DNA of 64,000 nt, taken from NCBI GenBank assembly GCA_964610985.1, contig CAZSZJ010000002.1, positions 13,941 to 77,940 of the forward strand. Direction: 5' to 3'. Below the pieces are notes generated by a model. It saw only the letters and a program-made list of their open reading frames with translations. It had not been told where the DNA came from and did not search any database. The stretch is from JARIHD01 sp964610985. Lineage in GTDB: Bacteria; Patescibacteriota; Saccharimonadia; Saccharimonadales; UBA4665. Of the stretch, positions 1 through 9,228 are shown one piece after another. Position numbers and translations under genes: made by a program. How positions within the stretch are numbered: position 1 is the stretch's first letter; the number at the start of each line of letters is the position of its first letter.

Positions 1-362
1 TCATGCGGGCCGTCGGAAATAATAATAAGCGGGCCTTCTTCCTTGGCTTCCTCAATCCTTGGTCGCATTTCGTCGTATGTATCGTTGTCCCAACGCTCGG
101 CGACGAGTTCGGTAGCCTCTGCCATAAGATGCGGAGGAACATCTGCCGTCAGGAGATGAAAGACTTTGTTCATGGCCCGGATGTATTTGAGTAACCCACC
201 TTCTGCCGCCGGGTCATTGAACGCGTCGATTTCGGCCAGCAGATCGGCATGTTCCGTAAGCGCCCCGACTTGGACTAATCCTTCGACCCCATGTATGTTG
301 GTCGGTCCATGCGTGGTGCACCGGTCAATATCAAGTGCGGCTACTCTCTTCAAGTGGTTCAA
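1..362 (-). CDS. HAD-superfamily phosphatase-like protein, N-terminal part (runs off the window)
   Basis: Reads leftwards off the window edge; the first 120 codons are present and open. The N-terminal motif ALDIDRCTTHG matches HAD motif I (hydrophobic strand then DxD), and about 105 residues later LIIISDGPH matches HAD motif II (hydrophobic strand then S/T), with an all-helical cap between, as in phosphoserine-phosphatase-like members. The start is a TTG preceded at 7 nt by AAGGAG; no ATG lies near. The catalytic C-terminal Lys and Asp motifs are outside the window, so the substrate cannot be judged. Family assignment is inference from two motifs. Confidence 0.6.
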   Translation of the reverse strand, partial: MNHLKRVAALDIDRCTTHGPTNIHGVEGLVQVGALTEHADLLAEIDAFNDPAAEGGLLKYIRAMNKVFHLLTADVPPHLMAEATELVAERWDNDTYDEMRPRIEEAKEEGPLIIISDGPH

Positions 363-453
363 GCGGAAACTCCTTTTTACCGACCAACAATAAGTCAATG
401 TGGTCCTGAAGGTCAAGCATTAAGCGAGTTTGGCATGCATATTCGTCGTCCGA

Positions 454-1353
454 CTAAAAGTCGGCGATAACCAGTTTTTTCATCTCCATCATCTTGGCGT
501 AGGCGTCTGGCTTTTTCAAAAGTTCTTCAACGCCTGCGGGCACGATTTGCCAGCTAACACCCCATTCGTCCTTGCACCAGCCGCATTGTTCGGCTTCTTT
601 AACTTTGGAGAGCTTTTCCCAAAAATAGTCGATCTCGGCCTGGTCTTTGCAGACGACCGACAGCGAAATGGCCTCGTTAAAGGTAAAGTTTTGTTCGACG
701 CCGGAATCCATGGCTGCAAGCCACTGGCCGGCCAAAGTAAAATCGGCAAACATGAGTGCATCGGCTTTGGCCGGCCCAGTATCTCGCCCATAGCGTGCGA
801 CCGTGCCGACTTTTGCATCCTTAAAGATTGAGACGTAAAAGTTCATCGCTTCTTCGGCTCGGTTGGTGACGTCGCCCGAAAACATGAGCGCTGGAATGAT
901 AAATGGACGCGGTTCACCGTCCGGGTCGGTTAGGATGAGTTGCCAGGTAATGCCGTAGCGGTCCTCGACCCAGCCGTAGCGTTTACTATACGGATATTCG
1001 TCGAGCGGCATAAGTACCTTGCCACCGTCGCTCAGTTTTGCCCAGAGTTCGTCCAGGTGTTCGCGTGCTTGGTCGTCCCGCGATGGGTCAAAATTGACCA
1101 TGAACGAAATCGACGGATTAGGTTTGAATATCGGTCCGCCGTTGATGGCAGTAAACCGCATGCCGCCTAGTTCGAATTCGATGGTCAGTTCCTTGCCGGC
1201 CATATCGAGCTGAAAATCAGCCAGGCCCTCCCCGCGGGTCTTGGGATAGTAAAAAGTAGAAATGATTTTGGCGTCCGGAAAGGCCGAAACGTAAAAATCG
1301 ACTGGCTCTTTGATGCCGTCAAACCAAAGGTTAGGTGTAATTTTTTGTTGCAT
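454..1353 (-). CDS. Tandem VOC (PhnB/glyoxalase-like) protein
   Basis: 299 residues built of two homologous halves (about 1-150 and 160-299), each starting with the pattern of PhnB-type vicinal-oxygen-chelate domains: ITPNLWFDG...FYVSAFPDAK, then PRPFIIPALMFSG...FYVSIFKDAK. Both halves also share the xxGVSWQI/YGITWQL strand and a W-x-K-D/E-x-x-G element typical of the 3-demethylubiquinone-9 3-methyltransferase-like group. Such proteins are soluble metal-dependent or metal-free small-molecule binding enzymes; the substrate is unknown. The open frame extends 33 codons upstream, but ATG at 1353 has AGAGGA just before it and begins the conserved domain. It stands alone, divergent from the gene at 1506. 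Confidence 0.75.
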   Translation of the reverse strand: MQQKITPNLWFDGIKEPVDFYVSAFPDAKIISTFYYPKTRGEGLADFQLDMAGKELTIEFELGGMRFTAINGGPIFKPNPSISFMVNFDPSRDDQAREHLDELWAKLSDGGKVLMPLDEYPYSKRYGWVEDRYGITWQLILTDPDGEPRPFIIPALMFSGDVTNRAEEAMNFYVSIFKDAKVGTVARYGRDTGPAKADALMFADFTLAGQWLAAMDSGVEQNFTFNEAISLSVVCKDQAEIDYFWEKLSKVKEAEQCGWCKDEWGVSWQIVPAGVEELLKKPDAYAKMMEMKKLVIADF

Positions 1354-1505
1354 AATATCCTCTGAATTTAAGTTTGGCTTCGGGCGTGGGCTCCCAATGA
1401 GGCACAAGCCTATACATGTATGGTACCGCATTTCACCTGAACCATGGGTCAATTTTTATGCTTATCTGGTGGCGGAGGACTATGAATATATGATATAAAG
1501 TTGCG

Positions 1506-2699
1506 ATGCGCGCACAAGAATATGTAGAAGCCTTCCCGAGAACATTGCCTGCTTACGAAGCTGATCTGGCGGAGCCATGGCGCCTCGAAGATCCGCACGA
1601 ACAATCGCTAGGTTGGTCGTATAGGTTTGGCAAATTGCTCCACGCTCAACTGCTGGGTCAAGGGCCGGAGGCGGAGTCCCCCATGGGCCCCGGACCCTTC
1701 CAGTTGTATGCAGACTGGAACTTTCGGATTGCAAAAAAACAGTTTCTTCTGTTCGATGACCACGGAGAGGATAGAGAGCACCGTAATGCCGCCAACTTTC
1801 ATGCGCTCAACAGAAATATTATGCCAATGTGGAATGATTTTTTCTCTGCCGAGATTCAGACTAGGATGCCTCTTCGTGCACAAATGGGACGTCGTCAGTA
1901 CATGCTTGAACTTATGCAACAGGCGTTGGCCCAGGAGGCTATGATATATCTTCTGAGCCGCGATCAATACATAAAGGATAAGGGCGGCACACACGCTTTG
2001 TTTAAGCAGGAAAAACTTCCGGACGGACGCCTTGTGCCCCGTGGAGGGTTTACGGAGCTTGTAGGCGGAGCCATAGGTGTTATGGAAGAATTTGACCTGG
2101 CGATTGGCGGTGTAGAGGCGCTACGTCGCTATCCGGATCTTTTAGGCGAGAACACGCTGTTACTGCCAGGGCCTGTCCAGTTCGAAAAGACTAATCGGGC
2201 CACCAACGCCGACCTCATTTATTACGATCCGACTCCGGGTCAGGAGCGCGCCATTGGTTTGCAGGCCAAGATGTCGGTTAACCATGAAGACGTGCGGGCT
2301 ATCGATCCAAACAGGGTTGTTCTTTTTGACGGAAAGATCGATTTTAATAGCGTGCTCTCCGTGCGAACTACAAAAGGAAGTTCGGAAGAGGCGGTAGTGG
2401 CTTGGCCGGGTATGCTGGCAGCAAAGATTATGTCGCAGCTCAAAGTGACGGGAAAGCGCCGCTCCCCCATAATTGAAATAGGCCAAACACCGGCCGCCCT
2501 TTTGGCGTCGCGGGGAGTGGGCAAAATAAAAGGTCAAACCCGGGCAATAAAAGATCGGGGCGTGATAGCTGGCCGCATGTCTCACCTACAAGACAGTCTT
2601 GGAGCTATCGACTACGCGAAAGGGCTGATCGGCAACATAAAGATCGACCTGGATCAGGTAGCCAAAATTATTGCCGAACGTGTCGCGCCAAAATTGTAA
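1506..2699 (+). CDS. Hypothetical protein, 397 aa
   Basis: Not recognised. A soluble, mixed-composition protein without signal peptide or membrane segment. Residues about 235-330 are strand-rich (VLFDGKIDFNSVLSVRTTKG, VVAWPGMLAAKIMSQLKV), and the C-terminus is helical and basic. The start is supported by a TATAAA box at 1494-1499, six nt before ATG, with no Shine-Dalgarno: a leaderless layout. It is divergent from the VOC gene and convergent with the next orphan, so it is likely a single-gene transcript. Coding potential is clear from length; function is open. Confidence 0.7.
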   Translation: MRAQEYVEAFPRTLPAYEADLAEPWRLEDPHEQSLGWSYRFGKLLHAQLLGQGPEAESPMGPGPFQLYADWNFRIAKKQFLLFDDHGEDREHRNAANFHALNRNIMPMWNDFFSAEIQTRMPLRAQMGRRQYMLELMQQALAQEAMIYLLSRDQYIKDKGGTHALFKQEKLPDGRLVPRGGFTELVGGAIGVMEEFDLAIGGVEALRRYPDLLGENTLLLPGPVQFEKTNRATNADLIYYDPTPGQERAIGLQAKMSVNHEDVRAIDPNRVVLFDGKIDFNSVLSVRTTKGSSEEAVVAWPGMLAAKIMSQLKVTGKRRSPIIEIGQTPAALLASRGVGKIKGQTRAIKDRGVIAGRMSHLQDSLGAIDYAKGLIGNIKIDLDQVAKIIAERVAPKL

Positions 2700-2721
2700 T
2701 TATATTTGCGGCTGCTATTAG

Positions 2722-3729
2722 CTAATGTTGCTCAAGGCTGTTTTTCCGGAGGGATATAAGTTTGCGCCGGGTAATTTCTGCGCTGATGGCCGCTGCGTTT
2801 TTATCATAGTCTACGGTTCTCGGCAGATCAGCAAACTCGATAACTGGTTGCTCTAGACGGTTGGCCATGCCCCACATAAAGGCGCGATCCTCGACGCTCA
2901 GCGTTTCGCCCAAAGTCATGCAGATCATAATATCTGCGGCGCGGCGGGTTGCGGCCAGGGTTTCGGCCGGACGGGTTGGTCGCTTCGCCCTACCCGTAAA
3001 GGCCTTTTCCAGGCCCACATTATAGGGTGGGGTGGTTCGGGAGACCTCCAAGGCGATCGCGCCGACAGTCAGCGTAACTACCAGATCGTTTACCACGTGT
3101 TCCCGGTATTTTACCGAAAGCGGCGCTTTTTTGACCCGATTCTTTTGGCAAGGGTGGAGGGTGTAGTAGTCGTGGTTGTCGTTGGCGATAATATTCCCCT
3201 CTTCACGCTCCAGGGCTAGATGAGGAAAATGATTCCCAAGGAGCATATACGGCGGGACAATAAACTCCGATAGCTGGCCGCAATCATTGGCGCTAAGTTC
3301 CTCGCCGTCGAAAAAAGCCAGCATATGCCCGCTTAGTTCATCCTGGAGTTGTATCTTCATGGCAGGCGTAATTTCTTGCCGTGCGGCGCGAGCGCGGGTC
3401 GTTGGTTCATAAGACAATAATCTTTTGGCACTCAAAAGAGTTTTGCTCCGTTCGTGGAGACCGCGGTCTTGGATGTTTAGCAGGTCGGCTTGGGCGAGCT
3501 TAAAAACGCGGTCATCGTCCTCCGTCGAGGGCGTTGACAGTGCATATTCGTGGTATAGTTGTGCCCTTAAAAGGAGTTTGTAGGGGTTGGTGGCATCTTT
3601 TAGCTCGTCAAGTTGGCGCTCAAATTCCTCGGGTGAGATATGTTCGGCTGGGGCAAGCGAGTCTTCGGGGTGGGCGTAGTTTATCTCCGGCTGCATGTAC
3701 GGATATGCTGGTCTCAGATGGTCACTCAT
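2722..3729 (-). CDS. Hypothetical protein, 335 aa
   Basis: Not recognised. The N-terminal half is charged and helical (HISPEEFERQLDELKD at about 30-45), the centre is strand-rich and includes TLHPCQKNRVKKAPLSVKY, and the C-terminus is helical. No signal peptide or membrane segment. ATG at 3729 lies 7 nt after a TATAAA hexamer (3737-3742 on the minus strand), another leaderless-type start. It ends 22 nt from the stop of the convergent orphan at 1506-2699. Confidence 0.7.
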   Translation of the reverse strand: MSDHLRPAYPYMQPEINYAHPEDSLAPAEHISPEEFERQLDELKDATNPYKLLLRAQLYHEYALSTPSTEDDDRVFKLAQADLLNIQDRGLHERSKTLLSAKRLLSYEPTTRARAARQEITPAMKIQLQDELSGHMLAFFDGEELSANDCGQLSEFIVPPYMLLGNHFPHLALEREEGNIIANDNHDYYTLHPCQKNRVKKAPLSVKYREHVVNDLVVTLTVGAIALEVSRTTPPYNVGLEKAFTGRAKRPTRPAETLAATRRAADIMICMTLGETLSVEDRAFMWGMANRLEQPVIEFADLPRTVDYDKNAAAISAEITRRKLISLRKNSLEQH

Positions 3730-3803
3730 TGGAATATTTATAATAAACTACTCTCTAATATCCGGCAATAGAGGAAGCTGTCTCATGGCCGACGCCCCTG
3801 ATC

Positions 3804-5654
3804 TTAAGAAGATCTGTAGGCTATTTCATGATAGTTTGTCTTGTACGGCCCAAAGAAGAGCTTTGTGTACAGGCGCATAGTACTTACACCCATAATCAAA
3901 TAAGAGAGACCGAAGAGCGCTATCTGGAAAACGTGATTTCTCGGGATGAAACTCAATAGAATATCTTGTGCCAAAAAGGATGAGCTAATAGGGAATGCCA
4001 TGAACAGCAAGCATACGATGAAGAAAATATGCCCCAGCTTTTTGAATGCAGACATAGCGCCATGGTAATCGCGAAGCCCAAGCGATTCGCCTTGTACCTG
4101 CAAGTACCACAGGCAGGCATGGCCCCCTATGAATGCCACGCCCACGCCCATACCGTACATAACCAGGTACTTCCAGTTCCCGGTAGAGGCCAGGCCTAGA
4201 AAAAGCGCCCCGAAAACATGCCCCAGCATGATCAGGTTCCAACCTATTTTGGCGGAGTTTTTGGTAGTGTAGGCTCGTACATAAAAGGCGATGCTTATAA
4301 GGGCCGCTGCGGTGGAAATGGCCAGTCTCCAGTTAAGCGATATCGCCGCAGAAGCAGCAATCCACGTTGCAGCTAAAAAGAGTGCCACGGCCGCTACCTG
4401 AATACGGGGTCTATCGAGGAAAGCCAGTGGCCGCCCGACAATCTTAAGCGGTCGCCACAAGTATCTGGCCACAGTGGTATTCATGTTCCATTCCTTGATG
4501 CTCAAGACGTAAAGTGTGGCACGTAGCTTGCCTGTGAAGGTGTTTTTGATTCTTTGGGCCGGCGGTACAAAGTAGAAGAATTGATCATGTACCAGGTAGC
4601 CTACAACCGACGGAGAGATAAGCAGCTGATATGTCCTGAGGGATGCATTACATACAAAGTGAAGCAGCGCCAGCCATGGCAGTCCGGCAGCCACCTCGAT
4701 GAACATGATGCCGATCTGCGTAATAGAGGCGTACGCGATCTGCGTTTTGATAGACGATTGCACTCGGGTGATAGATGAGGCAACAATTGCCGTGATCAGG
4801 CCCAGGACTGCAATGGCAATGCGTAGCCAAACACTACCCTGCCAGAGTGGATATGTTCGAAGCAGCAGAAACAGGCCCATGTGCACCGATAGTGCGCCGT
4901 AAAAGATCGCGCTGGACGTTGTCGGGCCCTCCATGGCACGGGGCAGCCAATACGAGAACGGGAACTGCGCAGACTTAATCAGCGCGACTACGAGCAAAAG
5001 CAGGCCGAGCAGCGCCAGTTGGTCGCCGTGTCCTGCGACGAGCTGGGAAAATTCAGAAAAGTTTACGCTCTTTTCAAAAATATGGTGCGCATACCAGAGA
5101 GCAATCAGCAGGAAGGCGTCGGCAATGCGGTACACTGAAAAGACTTTTAGGGCGTTTCTGGCTGGCAGGAATCGGTCCCTGTAAAAAGCAATCAGTAGTA
5201 CGGAGCTTATGCCGATAAACTCCCAGCCTAGTAAAAGTACCTCAAAATTGCCGGCCAGAATGATGAACGACAGTCCAATAAAGAATAGCAGGACGGTGAA
5301 ATAGAACCGTTTAAAACCGGGCTCACGGTGCATGTAATATTTGCTGAATATGAAAACTAGGGCTGTCATAATCGAAGCCACTCCCAGGAAGACCGCCGAA
5401 AGTCTGTCAAAATAGAAGTCCAGTGAGAAAGTATAGTGAGGACTAGTATACAAAGCGCCTAAATCAACGGATACGGGGATAGCGCCGGCACTGAGCCAGT
5501 GGTAGCCCAAAAACAAAAACGTCGCAAGTTCCAAAAGGACAGCGGTGATGGCGATAGAAAAAATGCGGCGTTCCCGCCCTCCCGACATAAGAATACAGCC
5601 AACAAAACCGAGGATGGGAATAATGATTAGTGCGATAAGAAGTCGTGTCAACAT
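3804..5654 (-). CDS. dabB: DabB: NuoL-like membrane subunit of the DAB inorganic-carbon transporter
   Basis: 616 residues with about 14 hydrophobic helices, of the proton-pumping antiporter family (NuoL/MrpA-like). The channel residues of that family are visible: E145 in LLGWEFIG and K227 in VALIKSAQFPFSYWLP, followed by AMEGPTTSSA. It begins 4 nt after the dabA stop, so the pair is one transcript. In characterised DAB systems this subunit is thought to couple proton flow to carbonate-side chemistry on DabA; it is not part of Complex I, and no other nuo genes are present here. The partner gene makes the assignment firm; the label NADH dehydrogenase subunit 5 would be misleading. Confidence 0.85.
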   Translation of the reverse strand: MLTRLLIALIIIPILGFVGCILMSGGRERRIFSIAITAVLLELATFLFLGYHWLSAGAIPVSVDLGALYTSPHYTFSLDFYFDRLSAVFLGVASIMTALVFIFSKYYMHREPGFKRFYFTVLLFFIGLSFIILAGNFEVLLLGWEFIGISSVLLIAFYRDRFLPARNALKVFSVYRIADAFLLIALWYAHHIFEKSVNFSEFSQLVAGHGDQLALLGLLLLVVALIKSAQFPFSYWLPRAMEGPTTSSAIFYGALSVHMGLFLLLRTYPLWQGSVWLRIAIAVLGLITAIVASSITRVQSSIKTQIAYASITQIGIMFIEVAAGLPWLALLHFVCNASLRTYQLLISPSVVGYLVHDQFFYFVPPAQRIKNTFTGKLRATLYVLSIKEWNMNTTVARYLWRPLKIVGRPLAFLDRPRIQVAAVALFLAATWIAASAAISLNWRLAISTAAALISIAFYVRAYTTKNSAKIGWNLIMLGHVFGALFLGLASTGNWKYLVMYGMGVGVAFIGGHACLWYLQVQGESLGLRDYHGAMSAFKKLGHIFFIVCLLFMAFPISSSFLAQDILLSFIPRNHVFQIALFGLSYLIMGVSTMRLYTKLFFGPYKTNYHEIAYRSS

Positions 5655-5658
5655 AGGG

Positions 5659-8217
5659 CTACTTGATTATATGTACCGGCAGGTTCTCCTGCGTGGCGTC
5701 TAAAATATGATTTGTTTTCATCTTGGGGGTGGTGTCGAACATGCCGGGCAGGTCGTGTACGGTGGGCAGCTTTTTAGTGAGCGGGGCGTATGGTACGAAT
5801 ATTCCTTCTTTAAAGACATAGAGCGTCTTCTCTTTGGGATGCAACGTAACAAGGTGGATCCACTCATTATCGAACCACTCATAGAGTGCGGGGTTTGACT
5901 GTATAACTTTCTGGACCACTTCCGGGTAATGTTCGACGATCATCAATAGTCGTACGGGGTCGTGCACCTCAATCATCTGCAGGGGTAGGCCGGAACGGAG
6001 GTCGCCGTCGCTGCTGTTTGCGACCCCTATAAGTCCCATCACATTATGGGGCAGCTTGGTGCCCGCGCCCAATTTATAATTGTCCATGCGCGAAAAGAAA
6101 TATTCTAGATTGATGCCACCGCACACAACGCCGAGCGGTGTCAGGACGCTCAATAGCAGCTCGCCTTCAGGGTCGGTCGTATAGTCGTAGGAGTTCAGGA
6201 ATGCTCGCCGGTCGAGGAACAGATGCTTTGTAAGGCTTCTTCTGCCCACCACACAGAGGGCATTAGTGCCATGCCCTAGTTCAGGCCGGGGCTCGTAATA
6301 GGAGACCGAGCGCTTTTTGATGTCGCTTCTGATTTTTTCTATAGGCTGCGAGGTGTCGATAGACATAAACCGACGCGAGCGTTCTTTGGCGTCCAGATCG
6401 AGGGCCTTTTCGAACAGCTGCCTGTTTTTGTCATGTAGCCGACTGTTTTGCTCTGTCAATGCTGATTCGTCATAAAACTTTATCTCGTCTGATGCCGTGT
6501 CATGCATGGCGCCCAAAAATTGTGTAGTGCTCGGTATGGATAAGCCGCGCTTCTCCAGCAAATCCCGCACCGGCTGGTAGTTTGCCATGTAGGCGAACAC
6601 TCTGGCGTTGACTAGACCCGGCCGGCCGCTGCAGGCGCCGCAGTCATGCGCCCCGTGGTGCGGGTTGTTAGCGCTGCTTGACCCGTGGCCTATGACGTAC
6701 ACGAGCCGAGCGAAATCCTTGGTTAGACCAATACACCGCAGTAGTTTGCCGACTCGGTCAGCCATTTCTTCTACCGTAAAGCCTACTTGCAGGCCCTTTT
6801 CTTTGTCATGCTCTCCAGTGTGTACGATGGTGAGGTCGGCGTTCGGATCCATATGTCCAAACGCGTTGGCAATCGCCGGGCTCATTGTGGGATTTATGAG
6901 GTTAGCGATAAGCTTGCCTAGCGCTGGGAGTCCCAGTACATAAGAAAGAAAGAAGCCTCTGACCAGCTTGTGAGAATGCTTGGTATACATGACTTCTTTG
7001 GCGTGCGGATGTGCGGAATCACTCTTCGGGACTTCATTAATGAGATACTTGGGAGTAACTGGCGCGGGACAGAGTTTGTCGTAGAACTTTGCGTGAGCGG
7101 GGTGAAAATAAAACTCTACACCGAAGAATCCGGGTGCGCCGAAGGTTTCGCAGTGGCTGTCCGTGCGTTCCACGTAGGTGCGCAGGGAATATTCCCGTTC
7201 GTCAATGCAAAAGATAGATTGAAAACTCTTTGTAGTCACCTTCTCCGTATCCGAATCGGCGGGTAGCGTCAGCATCAACCCGGCAAGCACCGTGTCATAG
7301 TAGCTCCATTCAAACGCATCCTGCCATATTTTGATAACTTCCCGCAGTTCGCTATTTGGTTCGTCGGCGAACATGTCTATCGGCGGCTGTGACACGCTGT
7401 TCCCTAGTGGTTGCCATTCCCTTCCGAAGCGACTCTCTAGCGCATCGATTTCGAGCAAGAGTTCAAGAATTATCATATCTTTCAAAGAAATCTTCTTTGG
7501 ATACAGCAGCGTTTCCGGCCTGTCTTCGAGTGTCGACACCATTCCCGACCATCCTCGGTGCGCAAACTGCTGATCGTAGACGTATTGTTCGTAATACGCT
7601 TCTTTTCCCTCGCCCACCACTAATTCCAAGAGTTTGGTGATAGTGCAGGACTTGTCATGCAGCAAATCGCGCGCCTTTTTTGTTTTGAAGAAGCTTGTCA
7701 GACTGCGATTTTCCAGGCTGCGCAGCGCATTCAGGAGGCCTTTGTCCTCAAAAGGAAAAGCCGAAATGGCAATGCCCTGGTCGATATAGCTGCAGATGAT
7801 GCGGAAGAGGAGCGGCTGCACCGCGTTGTCCATGTCGATAGGATAATGTTGCTTCCATTCTCCCCGCAGTTTTCCGACGCGCGATTCTATGGTCCAGCTG
7901 TACATTTTGTGAAGCGCGTTGAAGTGCCATTCTTTGAAGTTTTCGTCGCCTTTTCTTTCGCGTATGGTTCTGGCTAGGATTTTTGGGGTGATCCGCTTGA
8001 TTGCATACAGGTCCCGATATTCGGTAAGCGAAAATGTCGTTTGAAAGCCAAAGATAGCTGACGCCTTAAAAATCGCGTCGTAGAATTTCATGCCCTGAAA
8101 AGCGTGCAGCGTGTTGTGATGCACGAAATCCTTGAGCGGACCTTGGGTGGGCAAATGATGCTTCAGCACGCGTAAAAGGTGCTGCTCATCGAAATGATAT
8201 TTGTTTTCTTGAGACAT
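5659..8217 (-). CDS. dabA: DabA: carbonic-anhydrase-like subunit (DUF2309) of the DAB inorganic-carbon transporter
   Basis: 852 residues, DUF2309/UPF0753 family. The N-terminus carries the family signature FVHHNTLHAF (31-40). Zinc ligands and the catalytic Asp-Arg pair expected from Halothiobacillus DabA are present with the same spacing: C337 and D339 in FCIDERE, H511 in IGHGSSSANNPH and C526 in HDCGACSG (H to C 15 residues in both). Known DAB complexes take up CO2/bicarbonate energised by the cation gradient, with DabA acting as a vectorial beta-carbonic-anhydrase-like subunit on the cytoplasmic face. All four residues being intact argues for an active complex. The gene has its own promoter and a dyad just upstream. 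Confidence 0.9.
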   Translation of the reverse strand: MSQENKYHFDEQHLLRVLKHHLPTQGPLKDFVHHNTLHAFQGMKFYDAIFKASAIFGFQTTFSLTEYRDLYAIKRITPKILARTIRERKGDENFKEWHFNALHKMYSWTIESRVGKLRGEWKQHYPIDMDNAVQPLLFRIICSYIDQGIAISAFPFEDKGLLNALRSLENRSLTSFFKTKKARDLLHDKSCTITKLLELVVGEGKEAYYEQYVYDQQFAHRGWSGMVSTLEDRPETLLYPKKISLKDMIILELLLEIDALESRFGREWQPLGNSVSQPPIDMFADEPNSELREVIKIWQDAFEWSYYDTVLAGLMLTLPADSDTEKVTTKSFQSIFCIDEREYSLRTYVERTDSHCETFGAPGFFGVEFYFHPAHAKFYDKLCPAPVTPKYLINEVPKSDSAHPHAKEVMYTKHSHKLVRGFFLSYVLGLPALGKLIANLINPTMSPAIANAFGHMDPNADLTIVHTGEHDKEKGLQVGFTVEEMADRVGKLLRCIGLTKDFARLVYVIGHGSSSANNPHHGAHDCGACSGRPGLVNARVFAYMANYQPVRDLLEKRGLSIPSTTQFLGAMHDTASDEIKFYDESALTEQNSRLHDKNRQLFEKALDLDAKERSRRFMSIDTSQPIEKIRSDIKKRSVSYYEPRPELGHGTNALCVVGRRSLTKHLFLDRRAFLNSYDYTTDPEGELLLSVLTPLGVVCGGINLEYFFSRMDNYKLGAGTKLPHNVMGLIGVANSSDGDLRSGLPLQMIEVHDPVRLLMIVEHYPEVVQKVIQSNPALYEWFDNEWIHLVTLHPKEKTLYVFKEGIFVPYAPLTKKLPTVHDLPGMFDTTPKMKTNHILDATQENLPVHIIK

Positions 8218-8234
8218 GGCCTAAAGCTTGATCT

Positions 8235-8253
8235 AGTGAATATAACATTCACT
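8235..8253. promoter_or_regulatory. Dyad in the dabA leader, possible operator
   Basis: Perfect 7-bp inverted repeat AGTGAAT-5 nt-ATTCACT, centred 8-25 nt downstream of the predicted dabA transcription start and 18 nt before the start codon. Placement suits a repressor site or a small RNA hairpin. No regulator gene adjoins it. Confidence 0.4.
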
Positions 8254-8267
8254 GTAAAGACGAGAGT

Positions 8268-8296
8268 AGTATATTCAGAAGTTCTTCATTTTGCAA
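8268..8296 (-). promoter_or_regulatory. Sigma-70-type promoter of dabA-dabB
   Basis: On the minus strand TTGCAA (8291-8296), a 17-nt spacer and TATACT (8268-8273). Transcription would start near 8260, giving a leader of about 45 nt, longer than for most single genes in this window. Confidence 0.7.
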
Positions 8297-8342
8297 CGAT
8301 AAAACTTTGGTTGCTAGTTTTGTATGATCTAAATTATAGCAA

Positions 8343-8364
8343 AACGAGGCATCTCTGCCTCGTT
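8343..8364 (-). terminator. Hairpin, possible terminator for the 8995-8558 gene
   Basis: Perfect 9-bp stem AACGAGGCA / TGCCTCGTT with a 4-nt loop. On the minus strand it is followed by TT then GC, so the U-tract is short. It lies about 190 nt past the stop of the upstream minus-strand gene and before the dabA promoter, where a terminator is expected. Confidence 0.45.
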
Positions 8365-8557
8365 GCGAATTAACAGCGACGTGTATTTTATTACATCTAC
8401 TGGCCATTGCATCCAAACCCCATTAGCAAGCGAAAACAGTCGCTAGCCTAAACAAAAACAGAGGCAAGATACCTCCGTAAATTTAGTTCTAGCCTCGATT
8501 TTCTCTAGTGGCGTAATTCACGACTTTAAGCAAGGTATCGCTACGGCTGCTATGGCA

Positions 8558-8995
8558 TTAGTCGCTTATTTGAGCTAGGCAATACGGAGACTCGACTGCA
8601 TCTAGTAGCTCATTGGTTTGACCAATGAGGTTTCGGTGGTATGCGTCGAGTGCTGCTTTGGGGTCGTCGAGCATGCTGACAAAGTCTCGGTAGACGTTAA
8701 CTGCAAGTAGACTAGTCTCCTGCTCTTTAAAAGTGGAGCTAGACGAATCGAATATGCCGTATACGCCTGCAAGTACCTTTTTGCCGTCATCTAGTTCAAC
8801 TAATTCAACGCTTGATGCGATGATCCCTCTTATTATGGGCAGGATGCCGCTGCGATAAATGCGATTATAAGGAGGCTCAATAAAAGTTACGTGAGCTTTA
8901 CCCACCAGGATTTCGGTTGTGTCGAAATTGGCGAGCGAACGATACAGGCTATCATCTTTAGACAATCGTAGGTTCCTACTGATTTCGATTTTCAT
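8558..8995 (-). CDS. Hypothetical protein, 145 aa
   Basis: Not recognised. Small soluble protein with strands in the first half (KIEISRNLRL, TEILVGKAHVTFIEPP) and helices in the second (VYRDFVSMLDDPKAALDAYHRNLIGQ). The open frame runs 15 codons further upstream, but ATG at 8995 sits 8 nt after TATACT (9004-9009), matching the leaderless layout of its neighbours, so this start is preferred. A short direct repeat (TACATCTG twice, about 9021-9038) lies just upstream in the promoter area. Confidence 0.6.
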   Translation of the reverse strand: MKIEISRNLRLSKDDSLYRSLANFDTTEILVGKAHVTFIEPPYNRIYRSGILPIIRGIIASSVELVELDDGKKVLAGVYGIFDSSSSTFKEQETSLLAVNVYRDFVSMLDDPKAALDAYHRNLIGQTNELLDAVESPYCLAQISD

Positions 8996-9228
8996 GATAT
9001 TAGAGTATATAACAAAACGATACATCTGTACATCTGTCAACTTTTCGCCACGATATCGGGGTTATGGCTGTGGTAAGGCAGAGTAGTAGTGATTCATTAG
9101 ATTATCGGTTTCAACTCTAGCCTGCCTATACAAAAAGTCAGAACCGAATTACCAGATCTGACTTCGTCTAATATACTATGGCTCACCACGATAGAGGACG
9201 TTATAACCGTAATTAGGCAAGATATTGT

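Larger units (their letters stand above)
8218..8557. other. Intergenic region upstream of dabA
   Basis: 340 nt without an open reading frame of note. It holds the dabA promoter, the dyad and the hairpin listed separately. The remainder (about 8365-8557) is a non-coding spacer in which I see only a weak GAGG/CCTC pairing near 8461-8480. Confidence 0.6.

Noticed and set aside
3804..5654. Reading dabB as a Complex I subunit (nuoL)
   Set aside because: No other nuo genes are near, and it is directly coupled to dabA, which defines the DAB system.
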